Part shown: in pieces, positions 36,101-47,356 of the stretch
How positions within the stretch are numbered: the stretch's first letter is position 1
Layout of the letters: the number at the start of each line of letters is the position of its first letter
Assembly: GCA_028554645.1 (NCBI GenBank)
Contig: JAQOOI010000022.1
Coordinates: 2,542,001-2,606,000, forward strand
Direction: 5' to 3'
Length of the DNA stretch: 64,000 bases
DNA from: Omphalotus guepiniiformis
Taxonomy: Eukaryota; Basidiomycota; Agaricomycetes; Agaricales; Omphalotaceae
Made by a program: the position numbers and the translations under genes
Notes under the pieces: model-generated
Told to the model about the DNA's origin: nothing
Seen by the model: only the letters and a program-made list of their open reading frames with translations
The model's database searches: none

Positions 36101-38065
36101 TTTGTATCTCGGATCTTCCCAACACTTGACTACGATAATCCAGAGTATTCGGTGCGATCTCCCAAGAGTTTGAATTAAGCCCCCATCTGATTTCTATAAG
36201 CACAGAACTACAATATTGCTTACTTGCGCCATCTTCTTTCAGTACGGGCGAAGGAGCTACCTCCACGAGTCATCTCTGACACCATTGGTTTGGCAACTGT
36301 TCTCTTGACGTGAGCGCAAAAGATAGTATTTTGTTCCTCAGTGTCTAATGCTGTACACAGACGGATTCTCAAGCGTCCAGAACGCAATGGTCATAAGGAA
36401 ATCTTATTATTGACGAAGTCTTATCTGGAAAATTTGACAGCAAGTTCGTTTGCCGATGCAGAGCTTCCTTCACAATGTTTCAATCGCACAGTGGACTTGT
36501 TAAACGGAGAGTACAAACACCAGAGGTTAGCCGTCGACAAGCTAGTTTACTAGTTCTCTCGCTGATGTGACCGTAGCTTTCCTTCGCAAGTCCGTCTTGC
36601 CTTCACTGAGCTTGTTCAGACTCTACGGGAAAGACTTTTTCCCTCTGTCTCTTCGGCCATAACGAGTTCCTTCGCTGCGTTCAAGGCGAAGAACATATTA
36701 GAGGGGTGGAGGCATATTTTGATATTCTGCCGCTGGCTCAATCTATATGGTAGGTCGGCGTAGGCTACTTGTTTCCTGAACTTATGTGGTTTTATGATAC
36801 AAAGCCGGTATCTGGAGCTCATGCGACACAAATTTTCGCACTGCCCCTCTCCCATCGATCTTCGACCTGGAACGATGATTGCACCGTGATTTTTGGAATA
36901 ATCCTCGAGGAAGTGCATCTATACGATAATATCCATCTCCAGAGTCACCTCGCCAATGTGGTCGCTGCATACATCGTATATTCCAGCGCCTGTACTGGCA
37001 CGAAAACCGTAGCAATGGACGAATATCTGTCCGCTGCTTGTTCAAGGTTACCTGCCGAGCATTTCAATTTCGTCTTGGAGTTACTGGCAGACACTCTTGA
37101 TGAGTCAAGTCATTCATCGAACGTCCTCGGATCCTTAGTCCATCTTGCTACCTTGGTATTACGCAATCCTCCGCCAAGTGTGTATTTCGTTCATCGCATA
37201 GTATATTTACTGAGCTTACACCCCATAGATACTTTCCAAACGAGTCAGAACTTCACCACTAGGTGTATAAATGCCTTCAATAATCACCCAATATTCTCCC
37301 GAGATACTCGGTCCAGCGTACTGGAGTTCCTCTCGCAGAGGTGCCGTGATCGTGTAAGTCCGAATATTTACTTGATAAATAGTACTAACTCAGTCTTTGT
37401 CGCAGCCTGCTGCTCTCCGGCTTCAAAATGTCAGTGGTATATGGACACTTCTGGCGAGAATCTCCGCGCCTTCAGAGATCCACGACCCTCATACCTCAGT
37501 TGAAAGCTTCTATGCAATCATGTCCATCAGCACGACACTGATTCGCTTACGCCGAGATCTGGTTTTACTGACTATTCCACATCTGGCCATGATATTACGA
37601 TACTTGATTTTTTCGATGCAGTCCCCTCGACCAAATTTAGGCACGCACCAGACTGCTTTGGTTTCCAATGGTTTGCCTGCATGGCTAAGCATCGACGAGC
37701 CTTTATCAGCGGAGGAAGCTAAAGCCCTTTGCCGACTTCTCGAGTCCCTTACCACCAAGACACTGGTGAAAAGTCATTCTTCTGCTGGCGACGCAGCCCT
37801 AAAAGCCGAATCACTGGCAAAGCCTTTCTCGAAACACGCCGCTTATGTATTGAATGCTTACGTCGATGCGCTCAACAACCCGCTATGTGTCTTGCCAGTG
37901 ACAATTAGGAAAGAACTTCAGCCAGGTCTATATGCATTATGTGGTATGTTGACCGACTATAGCCGTGACGCTTTGATGGCATCTTCGACGGACGCCGGGG
38001 AGAAAGCGTCGCTAAAATCTCTTTGGAAGGCCTACGAGAAGCAACGATATGTTGGGAAGGGATAG
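33195..38065 (+). CDS. URB2: Urb2/Npa2-like nucleolar 60S pre-ribosome protein
   Basis: Very large helical nucleolar protein of the early 60S assembly complex that contains Npa1/Urb1. It starts MASVQSLSSSQDFVKALKAP at 33195. It is almost wholly alpha-helical, with few motifs. Recognition rests on the C-terminal Urb2 domain. Exons at 36780-38065 read ETLADTLDESSHSSNVLGSL-like helices, then HAAYVLNAYVDALNNPLCVL, PVTIRKELQPGLYALCGMLT and DYSRDALMASSTDAGEKASL, ending LWKAYEKQRYVGKG. A basic patch KTPRKKRRTDS near 34950 may be a nuclear signal. A dozen or more introns are inferred, and internal exon edges are approximate. A product near 1,400 residues fits the family. Confidence 0.78.
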
Positions 38066-38171
38066 ATTATCATGTGCCTCCCCTTAACGGAATTGTTCTG
38101 CCTGACCTCAATATATATGTATACATACCAGTGAGCCGTGTATAGAATAAGAAGTCGTGCGATCTGACTAT

Positions 38172-39803
38172 CTAATGGGCACGTCTAACATAAACGTCAT
38201 GGTAGACGCCGTTCACCTTGGTTTCTGGTTTGACGAATCCAGCCTGCCTCTTTTCCTCTGCTATCTTGGTGACGATACTCAGGAAGTCGTCAATAGCGGC
38301 CTCAGAGGTCTGGATATGAACGACTAAACGAGAACCTCCTAAGAAGAGGGGCTCCGGAAGACTGCTGCCTCTCTCGGCAATTTCGTCAAAGGTCGTACCA
38401 ATACTCGATGCGTCGTAAAACACCTGGAGGACAAAGATATAGGAACACTTCGATCGATGGCTTTGAAAATGCACGCACCATGCAAGTCTCAGCAGGACTC
38501 AACACTGTCACGCCAATCTCCTCTAAACCTTTCTGTAATTTTCTTGCCAGGCTGTGTACACCAGGCAGAAGCGGGAAATTGTGGGTGAGAGCGTAGGCAA
38601 CACAGCCAGCGAGAAGACCCGTTTGACGCATGCCCCCACCAAAGAGCTTTCTGAACCGGCGAGCTCTAGTGATGTATTCTTTCGTGCCTACTAAGCAAGA
38701 ACCGACTGGTGCACCTGTGTATAGCCAAGTCGTTGGAAGCAGCCAGGACATGGGGGAAATACTACTGACCTAGACCTTTGCTGAAGCAAAGACTAATAGA
38801 ATCAAAGGGATCTACGAGTTCCTTAATGGGGATTCCCGTCTCAGCAGCGACATGCCAGATCCGAGCACCGTCTAAATGCATCTTGACGCCCTTAGAATGG
38901 GCGAACTCTGAAATAGCTATAACTTCTTCCTGAGGGATAATTGTTCCATTTAGGGTGTTCTCTAGAGCGACTATTTCCGTGGGGGCACTGAGCGCACAGT
39001 GAGTAGCGATCCAGCTGAGAACTGAAAACTGTCAAACGTACAGATGCAAATCAGGACCGTATATCATGTTTGCCTTCACATCGTCGAGTGTAAGATGGTG
39101 GCCTGTGAATATCTCAGTATCTCCTGCGCTTAGTCAGGCTGTAAGCTGACCATTGGAGGGTATAACTGTAGTCATCGCTGCTCCGGAATGAAAGGCGGCA
39201 CCGCCTAGTTCGTATCTATAAAGTATCTATACCGTTGGACTAGCATCATGCAAGCAGAGAATACGCACTTGTTTATATGCGCTCTGTGGTCACACAAAAT
39301 AGTGTATGGCGGTTGAGTAAGATGGGTTCTAAGCGCTATTTGATTCGACATGGTGCCTGAGGGCATGAACAGCCCAGCCTCCTTGCCAGTAATCTTGGCA
39401 ATGTGAGCTTCTAGAGCTCTAAGAATAGCAGATAAGTTGAACCCTCTGCATAGATGAGAAACACGGCAATCCTCTCACGCGGTGGATGGGTCACAATATA
39501 CATCGTCACCCAAACTTGCAAGGAGACCGTACTCGTACATCTCCTTGGTAGGAACTGCAGCTCCAAAAGTCGGGAAGGATATCTTCAAAAGGCACCTGGA
39601 ATGTGAATCATACCTGTGATCGTATCCGCTGCAGCAAACTTGAATTCTTCATGAGTGCTTCAACACGAAGATGACTCACAAATGAAACTTCGAGCGATTT
39701 GTTTTCGTTTGAGCTCATTATCGGCATTGTAGGTGTCGCCCAATAAATCGAATTTGACCTCTTGAGCCAATCTGGCTCTTGCAGGGTCTGAGATGGTAGA
39801 CAT
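38172..39803 (-). CDS. GLY1: L-threonine aldolase (low specificity, PLP-dependent)
   Basis: Cleaves threonine to glycine and acetaldehyde; a main glycine source in fungi. The start MSTISDPARARLAQEVKFDL lies at 39803; an in-frame upstream ATG gives an unlikely N-terminus. The fold-type I region has FAAADTIT near the amino end, then MHLDGARIWHVAAETGIPIK with the PLP-contacting Asp. The Schiff-base Lys lies in SISLCFSKGLGAPVGSCLVG, split by an intron after KGL. KLFGGGMRQTGLLAGCVAYA and RLVVHIQTSEAAIDDFLSIV follow. The stop comes after DVYVRRAH. About eight short introns are inferred. All catalytic landmarks are present. It lies convergent to URB2. Confidence 0.9.
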
Positions 39804-40013
39804 TACAGGATGGTCGAGCTTGAGTTTGAGCTTGGATGAAAGAAAGATAAGGCCTAAAGAAAGGTCCGGACATTTAAAAAAAGCGCTCAATGTGCTTCAT
39901 CGACGGGCCGATCGTACTGTACAACATATACTTACGTAATTGAGCCTGCCTGCATTGTTTTTTTGGCGACCACGTTCATTTGCATTTTCAGTCTCTAGAT
40001 TTTTTTTGTCGAT

Positions 40014-40407
40014 ATGGGAAATGTGCGCGGTTCTTGTTGTCATTCTTAACAACAGGTCTTGATTACCTACTTTCTCGCAGGGTGCTAAAGCCCAGCAGAA
40101 AAGAGAAAGGAATGCCGAGAAGAATCAGGCCAAAGGGTCGAAGAGCCAGTCCAAGGTGAACGAAGCAGCCAAGTCTATCGTCTGTGCTACTTGCAGACAG
40201 TCGTTCGTGAGTAGTGGTACCACTATAATGATATTTTGCGCCACTCATCTGCCTACAGCTGATTACGACCCGTCAGCCTGCGTGAGTTGTCCTGATCATA
40301 CACAGTGAGGGATGGTGACTCAAATTAAATCTAGGTTGGAAGAACATTCGCAGAACAAACATTCCAAGACGATAGCAGAGTGTTTCCCCGGCTATGCCAC
40401 TAAGTGA
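40014..40407 (+). CDS. Small SERF/ZNF706-like zinc-binding protein
   Basis: Small basic protein with an N-terminal SERF (4F5) motif fused to a C2H2-like zinc ribbon, as in ZNF706 and plant At2g23090. Four exons join to MGN|GAKAQQKRERNAEKNQAK, then GSKSQSKVNEAAKSIVCATC, RQSF|LITTRQPA|LEEHSQ and NKHSKTIAECFPGYATK. The C-x2-C and H-x4-H pairs bind zinc. Exon 3 is only 23 nt. Introns are GT-AG and restore the family sequence exactly. The product is about 74 residues. SERF proteins alter amyloid folding and bind RNA; the fungal role is unclear. It is head-to-head with the threonine aldolase gene. Confidence 0.82.
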
Positions 40408-40548
40408 AGCCTTGTTTAGACCGATTGACTTTTCTATGTTTCTTGGGTTGTATGGGTAGTAGTAGTCGTGAGCATTCATAAACTGCTTCGTCTCGCACTA
40501 GCAATGAGGTCGTAAACAGAGGGTGTTCGGTCCTTAAGGCCTTACGGT

Positions 40549-40964
40549 TCACAACGCTCCAAATCCACTTCCTGCAGTTCCAGCCGCCGCTCCCCGACTT
40601 TGTATCTTTTCACCCACTTTCTTCTGCACCTCGTTGTATTTTGCCACGCATCGGTCGATGCAGACTTGTTCGCCCTTGTTCAGTTCACCCTCGGCATAAC
40701 GAGTACTGATACATTTGCTATGGCAAGACCTATGACACAGTGAGATTCGTGTTTCGTTGACTCAAAAGAATGTATAAGGAAAGCGCGACTGACGAGACCA
40801 TGCGATTGAAGAAGTCGGTAATGGTGTCAAGCCTGAGTGAGATGTGATAAGTGGACAACATGGACAATAGATGAGAAGACATACTCTGTAATAGCAAGCT
40901 CTATTTTATCTGTGTTAAGGCCGCCAGCAGGGGTAGAAGACCGTGCACCACCAAGGAATGACAT
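40549..40964 (-). CDS. TIM10: Tim10, small TIM chaperone of the mitochondrial intermembrane space
   Basis: Twin CX3C small TIM that, with Tim9, escorts hydrophobic precursors to the TIM22 and SAM complexes. Exon 1 is MSFLGGARSSTPAGGLNTDK, then IELAITE. A short second exon reads LDTITDFFNRMVS. The third gives SCHSKCISTRYAEGELNKGE, then QVCIDRCVAKYNEVQKKVGE and a stop at 40549. Both CX3C motifs (CHSKC, CIDRC) and the Tim10-type ELNKGE spacing are intact. The second intron must start inside GTCTC|gtcagt to keep the first Cys in frame. The start is 101 bp from the divergent Utp4 start; a HomolD-like CAGTCACG lies in that gap near 40997. Confidence 0.92.
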
Positions 40965-41065
40965 GGTTCTGAAGGAGGAAGCAAGTAGGAAATTGCAGTC
41001 ACGTTGTCTGAGTTGCCAGAAAAAAAAAAGTCGCGCTCAGCTTTGACCTCGTTTTCCTTCCAAGC

Positions 41066-43942
41066 ATGGCAGACGCGACGACCTCTGTCGCCGTCCATCG
41101 CTGCAGGTTCATCGATTTTTCTCCTTCTGCTATCACTGCTCTCGCTTTTCCTCCTTTGCCTTTACCATCTCACAAAGTTTCAAAGTCTTTCTGGCCTAAA
41201 AATTCAAAGTTCGGATGCTTGGCAGTTGGTCGTGCTAATGGGAATATTGATCTCTGTGAATGGACCGATACCGAAAACGGGACTCAATCTCCCCAAGCCT
41301 GGGCTATTCGGAAAGTATGTCAGCTCATAACTGCTCTTTCAAAGGTCCTCATTGAGACGAGTAGACTTTGATTGGTCTTTATCCCTCAAAAGTAGACTCG
41401 CTGGTATTTGTCATTCGACATCCCTATACGCTGTCTCAAGACGATGTACCTTCTATCGCGGACCTGCGTCTCTTTAGCTCTGGAGGAGGCAGCGAGCTTC
41501 TTGAATGGGACATGCAGCGTCTTTGTATCAGGGTACGCGTTCGTCGTATTTGTTAATTGAGGTTGAGCAGGTTCTCATTCCTGCACAGAGAACAATTAAC
41601 TCTCAGGGTGGAACTATCTGGTCTGTTGCAGCTAACCCCTCGTCAACCGTGCTTGCTCTTGGCTGCGAAGACGGGACGGTTCGTCTAGTTTCTGTCGCGG
41701 ACGATACACTCACCCACTATCGACGATTCGATCGCGTCAAAAGCCGGATCTTAAGTTTAAGCTGGGGTCCAGCAATACCAAAGGAATCTTCATCCGACGA
41801 AGAAGACACCGACGAAGAGTGGGTAGATTCATGGCTCGTGGCAGGCTGTTCCGACAGCAGTCTACGGAAGTGGGATGTATCAAGCGGAAGAGTCCTTGAC
41901 AGAATGGGAACGGATAAAATACGGGGTGAGCGCACGTTGGTGTGGACTGTTGCTGCTTTAGGGTACGTCTTGGATGGCTTATTCTAAGCAGTGCCTCATT
42001 GTTCGTCAGGGACGGCACCATAGTCTCGGGAGATTCACTAGGGATGGTGAAGTTCTGGGACTCGCGTACTGGTACACAGATGCACAGTTTCCAGGCACAC
42101 GGAGCAGATGTTCTATGTCTGACTATCAGTCCTGTATGTATCAGTGACTGTGTTGCCTTCGTCCTCTTTCTAACACTCTGTAGGATGGCTCTGCAGTATA
42201 CTCGTCTGGCGTTGATCAGAGAATAATACAGTTTTCTCTTGTCAAAACTTCCAAGGCCGACAGTGATACTACCACTCGTTCCTCGAATCGTTGGGTGCAA
42301 TCGTCTTCACGTCGTGTGCATGCTCACGACGTGCGAGCGTTGGCTATATGGCCTTCGTATACCCCTCTTCCCTCTTCCCACCGACGACAGTTCTTGCCAG
42401 ATATAGCTCCTATAATCGCTTCTGGGGGTCTGGATATGTCTGTTGCTGTTATTCCTGCCGCTCTTCCATCCAGCACCTTGACAGCAAAGGTCATCAATCC
42501 ACTCGCCACAAGTGTGCATGCGACTTTTGAAGATTCATACCATCGTCGGTTAGCTTATTCCTCTGGTCCATCCTCCACATGCGCGATACGTATCGCTCGT
42601 CAGGCTCGCCTTGTATCATGTATGCACGACGCTGGTGCCACTTTCTGGAGGATTTTAAAGAAACCCTCTCTGAGTGAGGAAGACGTTTTGTTGCAACCTG
42701 ATAGCGCTAGTGCCGACTGGGAGAAATGCTTGGAAATGGATTTGAATGTCCATACCAACCTAGTGGCTTCTGCCATATCAGATGATGGTCGATGGTTTGT
42801 CATCTCGGATATGTATGAGACGAAGCTATTTATCTTGCGCACTGATGTAAGTTCTATTCTGAACTACATTGTAATGACACTCAACTTTTTCTTTAGTCGG
42901 AAGGCAGGTTGAAACCTCGACGAATAAAAGATTTCACATCGATACTGCGTCCACATCTTCCTAGCAAGCCAGCCTCGACGGGAGGGCTCGCTTTTGCTTT
43001 CACCCCTGACTCTACGAAGCTGATCATGTCAGTCGCCATGTCTTCGTTAATCTTCATCATCGAAATCGGTGAAGGCAACCCACGTCTACTCCGAAAGTTC
43101 GAACATCACCGTCAGCGGACTAATTTCTCTGCTAATCGAGTCGTCAAGGATATAAAGGACGGAGATAGTGATATCAAAATGACGGAAACAGATAGCGATT
43201 CGGATGAAGATGACGAAAACACACCTTTACTCGTCAATGTGCTACGGGTAGCTGTCAGTCATGACGGACAGTGGCTGGCGACCTCCGATGATCACTGCAG
43301 AACGCACGTATTTAGCTTGGATTCCTTACAGGTAGGTTCTTTACTTTATTATCACCACACAGACTCACTGATTTTGATCAGCATCATTGCGTGCTACCTT
43401 CCTTTGCCCAACCTGCGCAATTCCTGACATTCGATCTATTCCAGCCTAGTCTTCTTGTTCTCGCGTTCCCGAATAACTCGTTTCAGATTTACGATGTAGA
43501 ATCACGACAGTTCCCGCAATGGTCGCGGGAAATATGCAACAACCTTCCAAAAAGATTTACTCATGCTCATGACTCTCTTATGGGAGTAGCGTTCGAACCA
43601 TCAGTCCCGGACGCATTGTCACAGTCTCCAGGCCGATGTGCTATATTTTGGGGCTCGACGTGGTTATGTAAAATCAACTTTGACTCGCCTAATCTTGTTG
43701 GCAGTCACTCATCGAAAAAGAGACGGCGGGATAGCACGAAGCAAGCACCGACCTCAACACCACATAAAAACGACGCGCAACCTGAAGACCAGAAAGAATT
43801 CAGGATGATCACCCACTACCGACCGATGCTTTTTGTGGATTTCATCGCACCGAAAGAGCTGGTGATTGTTGAGCGTCCGCTTGTAGACGTCCTTGCTACA
43901 TTACCTCCCGCGTATTTCAAACATAAATATGGTGTATCGTAA
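41066..43942 (+). CDS. UTP4: Utp4/Cirhin-like U3 snoRNP WD40 protein
   Basis: t-UTP subcomplex protein of the small-subunit processome, which couples rDNA transcription to early 18S processing. It starts MADATTSVAVHRCRFIDFSP at 41066. Two WD40 propellers are spread over several exons: LAVGRANGNIDLCEWTD, LRLFSSGGGSELLEWDM, GGTIWSVAANPSSTVLALGC, WLVAGCSDSSLRKWDVSSGR and GDSLGMVKFWDSRTGTQMHS. Later repeats include VHAHDVRALAIWPSYTPLP. An acidic linker (ETDSDSDEDDENTP) sits in the second half. The C-terminus ITHYRPMLFVDFIAPKELVI, then VERPLVDVLATLPPAYFKHK is the family hallmark. About nine introns are inferred. It is head-to-head with TIM10. Confidence 0.88.
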
Positions 43943-44113
43943 TTGTATATTACTATTCAGTATGTTTGTAATTAAAACAACGCACACCCTGCGCCTCTAG
44001 GTTAGACTAGTCCGAAAACTAAAGCTACAGAATAGCAAATGAAGAGAATTCAACGAGGAAATCAACAACTGAGGAGTTCCGTGTGTCAACCTCTAGAAAA
44101 TAGGGGAAGCTGT

Positions 44114-45015
44114 TCATTTTGTGGACGTTGCGTGAAGTTGCAGATCTCTATCTTGCTTCTCATCCTCCCTGGATAGAAAAGATACGATAAAACAATGGAA
44201 CGAAATGGAACGAAACAAACACGTACTCAGAGTTAATTATTGATAAGTAGAGAGTCCAAAATACCCCACACGTCGATTGAAAAGGAACGCGATATGGAAG
44301 GGGCATAAACCGGAAATTGACGAGCTGTGCGATCGGCCAGACTTTCCAGTTCGTTAAGAGCGCAGGCTTGTACAGGTCAGAACACTTTTGTCGAATCTGA
44401 GGAGTATCACGCCCCTCCATGACACCCATAGAACCTAAAAACAAAGCGAGCTACACAGAGTATGAGCGGGAATATGATTGTGGTGGTGGACCAAGCTCGC
44501 TTACCCCGAAAGGCGCCCTACCAACAGGTAAAGAATTTCCAAAGCTTCATAAAAGCACTGATGACACTCACATAACAAGCTGATCACAAGCTACCCTTTT
44601 CGAAAGAGCTTGGAAGCTCACTCCACCGGTTCCATCTGAAGAACGAAGGGGAAAACGGCGTTCGAGAAAGGCGTTCCAACGACCGATTAGAGGACCTAAA
44701 AAAACTGAGCTTTGACGTACTGCAGACAAAACGAAACTTACTGATAAAAAATCCGAAACAAAAGAAACGAAGAGTTCTGGTGAAATCATACTGAGAGGGG
44801 CTGCTGTGGGGCTTCTTTCCATACCATTGGATGCATAGATTAATGTGAAGTAAGATAACAAAATCATGAAGACATACCGTATCTATCGTGTTTTGATACG
44901 TCTGAGCTACGAAATCACCTAAAGCGTTGAGACAACCGCCAGTGAAGGCAAGAGTAGTATATGGGCGAGTTTGAAAGGATTGTTGGTATGCTCTTGCGAG
45001 AGCAAGACTGGCCAT
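44114..45015 (-). CDS. Mpv17/PMP22 family inner-membrane channel protein
   Basis: Four-helix membrane protein of the Mpv17/Sym1/PMP22 family (mitochondria or peroxisome). It starts MASLALARAYQQSFQTRPYT at 45015, then TLAFTGGCLNALGDFVAQ. Middle exons give YDFTRTLRFFCFGFFI and GPLIGRWNAFLERRFPLRSS. The signature follows: SKRVACDQLVM, APFGLALFLGSMGVMEGRD, KPALLTNWKVWPIAQLVNFR and FMPLPYRVPFQSTCGVFWTL. Its W-x-x-W-P-x-x-Q-x-x-N-F core is the family fingerprint. The last intron leads to an acidic and then polar tail ending LHATSTK, longer than in Sym1. Five introns or so are inferred. A run of ten A then nine G on the plus strand (45042-45060) lies in its leader. Confidence 0.87.
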
Positions 45016-45900
45016 ACACACAGTACTGATGATGAAGAAAGAAAAAAAAAAGGGGGGGGGAAATGTGTATGAAGAAATTACCAGAAAGATCGTTCGTTCA
45101 TTCCGCGGTGACACGGTATTGAATAGAGGGGTTGCAATTTTGCTAAGACCGTAGGCTATATGCATGACGTGACTCGCGTGACAAACGCGCTACATATGAT
45201 ACTACTTAGTACAGTGCATCGCCCCTTGCCCTCTATCCACAACTTGCATGTATTCTCTACGTCTTCTCGCTCTTCTGTTTCTCGCACACGCCTGGAGAAG
45301 TATACTAGAAGTATCCATCTCGTTATGGCCATGACCACGAAAATCTCGCACCAGGTCAGATGACGCAACCTACTCAGTACTACTGGTGGAGTATCTCCAG
45401 ACTCCAGGGGGTAGTGTCTATGAAGAGGCGTGGCCTGCCCCAGCGGCCAGTGCCTTGGGTTGACAGAACTCTATGCTCAACATTGCATCTAGTAGGCTTC
45501 GTTCCCATTATATGCGTTTACCTATCGTTTGAATGGTGTTCGTCTAGACAATGCTGGCGATGGCGGCTTTGGTACTTCGAGGACGGCTACGGCCTGCAAA
45601 TGATCGGACACATATACTGATTCACGGCCAAGCAGGGGACGAGGACGTTGATGTGTCCCTGGCGTGATCAGCGTGTCTTTCAGTAAGAGGCTAGAAAGTG
45701 CACCCGCCGCTCAGCTTCCTTACTTACTGTATGCACATTCCACTTAGTTACTAACGCGGGCTCGGGGCAAGAAGCTACAAGCGGGGACTCCTATGTTGGG
45801 GATTGCCAAAATCATGTTGAGAAAGACTATTATTTGCATGGACACAGACTCAATTAGCACAACCTATACCTATAGAGTTGTACTTATACCATGGTCAATG
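45016..45900. other. Intergenic stretch with homopolymer tracts and no recognised gene
   Basis: This lies between the Mpv17-like start and the end of the PTH2 paralogue. It holds an A10-G9 tract (45042-45060) and scattered short frames. One frame at 45360-45620 is Trp-rich and matches nothing I know. Together with the neighbouring duplicated and broken sequences it looks like less constrained DNA. Confidence 0.4.
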
Positions 45901-46821
45901 CTACAACAATCGCAGGTTTCCGGTTACTTGGTTCACCAACGGCACTGGTGCAGGTCCTATGGCAAGTACAGTCACCGTACTAGTATTTCCATTGGAACCA
46001 CTCCTGCAAGCAAAATGTCAGTGAATTCCACTGGAAGAAAGCTTTCAACTCAACTGATCTTGGACTGAGCGTGCGCATAAATTCAGACTTTTCGCAATTG
46101 CTTCAAGTTCTTGAACCTGATCTTCTGAATTGGCTTTGAGGGCAATCTTTGCTTGCCTAGAGTGAGGTGAGTGAGATATTGGACACAGTGTCAGCGTCTC
46201 AATGTGTTTACCCTGTTCTCTCCCAATGGCGGACAAGCTAGAGTACACGTCAGCGCTGCCAGAGCCCAGCCATGAAGGGAAAAAAAAATTACATTGGGAT
46301 TCCTCTTGCTCAGAGCTTTGTAGCAGGCTAAGGTCGCACTTCTACTTGACAGTCCATACCTTGTCGGTGCACAACAGGGAAAAAAACTTACCCGCAACTG
46401 CAAACGAGAGTAAGTATCAATGAAATAGAACATTGAGAGCTAGCAAGAGTGTTGTTCACTATGTAGAGACTCGTCCGGGCGTCATTTTGAGATCCGTTCT
46501 TACAATCAGGACCTGTTCTTTCCAACATTTATCATCAACACCTGTTTGATTCCAGATGAAGTATGTATACCATTTTACATGGTTCCAAGAAACCAGCTGT
46601 AATCAAGGAGAGGTCACCATCGGTCAACTCTTCAGGATCTTCATCAATGCCCTCCAGTTCCTCCTTTGCAACATTGGTCACGGCGCGACATCCCAGATAG
46701 AAGCCCAGAAGAGCAGAAGTAGAGCCAAGTACGAGGGCTGTCAGGACTGACAGTTGTAAATATGTTGTAAAACTTAAGAAGCAGTGTCAATCCTACTTTG
46801 CGAGCTCAGCTTTGAGGACAT
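45901..46821 (-). CDS. Divergent PTH2 paralogue with eroded active site
   Basis: This is a full-length paralogue of peptidyl-tRNA hydrolase 2. Exon 1 (46797-46821) reads MSSKLSSQ and joins exon 2 (46571-46746), ILTALVLGSTSALLGFYLGC, an N-terminal membrane anchor, then DGDLSLITAGFLEPCKM. Exon 3 (46460-46512) is VLIVRTDLKMTPGRVST. A 6-nt exon (46392-46397) completes Y-C-G, then SATLACYKALSKRNPN, LVRHWERTGQAKIALKANSE and SLNLCARSVQDQ follow. The last exon ends VLAIGPAPVPLVNQVTGNLR, then LL. All introns are GT-AG and no stop interrupts the joined frame. Yet residues near-invariant in PTH2 are changed: GK to GR, QCSHA to YCGSA, and QDAGRTQIAAGS to QDQSGSNGNTST at equal length. It may be a pseudo-enzyme or a young pseudogene; expression is unknown. 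The intact gene lies at 53939-54967. Confidence 0.72.
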
Positions 46822-46959
46822 GGTGGTGAAAGAAATAAGTACACACGGTTTCAGCAAGAGCCAAAGTCAATCAATAATCTTTGTAGGGCAAATTATTTCA
46901 CGTCTTGACTTTCAGCTATGCCGGCAGCAAACTCTGGAGAAAAGGGTGATTCACCCGCT

Positions 46960-47356
46960 TGACAGCCTTTTCCTAGCTTGGAATTATCGGAGCAGACAAT
47001 GAAAGCCCTTGCTGATATGGGCTTCTCTACCATGACTCCCGTCCAGGCTAAATCAATACCTGTTCTTCTCGCTGGAAAGGACATTCTTGGTGCAACTTAT
47101 ACAGGCTCTGCAAAAGAACTCTTGCATTTCTGATACCAGCACTGGAACTACTGCATAGGCTCAAATTTAAACCGATGAATGGTGCAGTCCAATCTACTTA
47201 TTACTGGTTGTTCGCACTCAATGACCACTTAGGGACTGGAATCATCATCGTATCTCCTACACGAGAGCTAGCCTTGCAACTCTTTGGTGTTCAAAAGATC
47301 TCATGGTGCATCACTCGCAGACATTTGGGACTCGGAGCAGCGTGAGGCGGCAAGGT
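46960..47356 (+). pseudogene. HAS1: Broken fragment of a HAS1 (DDX18) DEAD-box RNA helicase gene
   Basis: The frame from about 46960 reads [20 protein letters not shown], then [20 protein letters not shown], which is the Q-motif region of HAS1/DDX18. The Walker A is damaged (TYTGSAK for ARTGSGK), and a 2-nt insertion shifts the frame to a stop. In another frame it continues [19 protein letters not shown] and, after a clean intron-like insert (about 47180-47230, GT to AG), [19 protein letters not shown], then [12 protein letters not shown] before homology fades. No DEAD box or C-terminal half follows. The retained intron shows a DNA-level copy rather than a reverse-transcribed mRNA. The parent gene is not in this window. 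Confidence 0.82.

Noticed and set aside
45360..45620. 86-codon Trp-rich frame on the plus strand
   Set aside because: No motif, no splice or promoter support and no family resemblance; recorded only as part of an uncharacterised stretch.
46081..46470. First read as a truncated PTH2 pseudogene with stops
   Set aside because: The apparent stops fall in GT-AG introns. Once the 6-nt exon and the last two exons are included, the frame is complete, so it is listed as a gene with an eroded active site.
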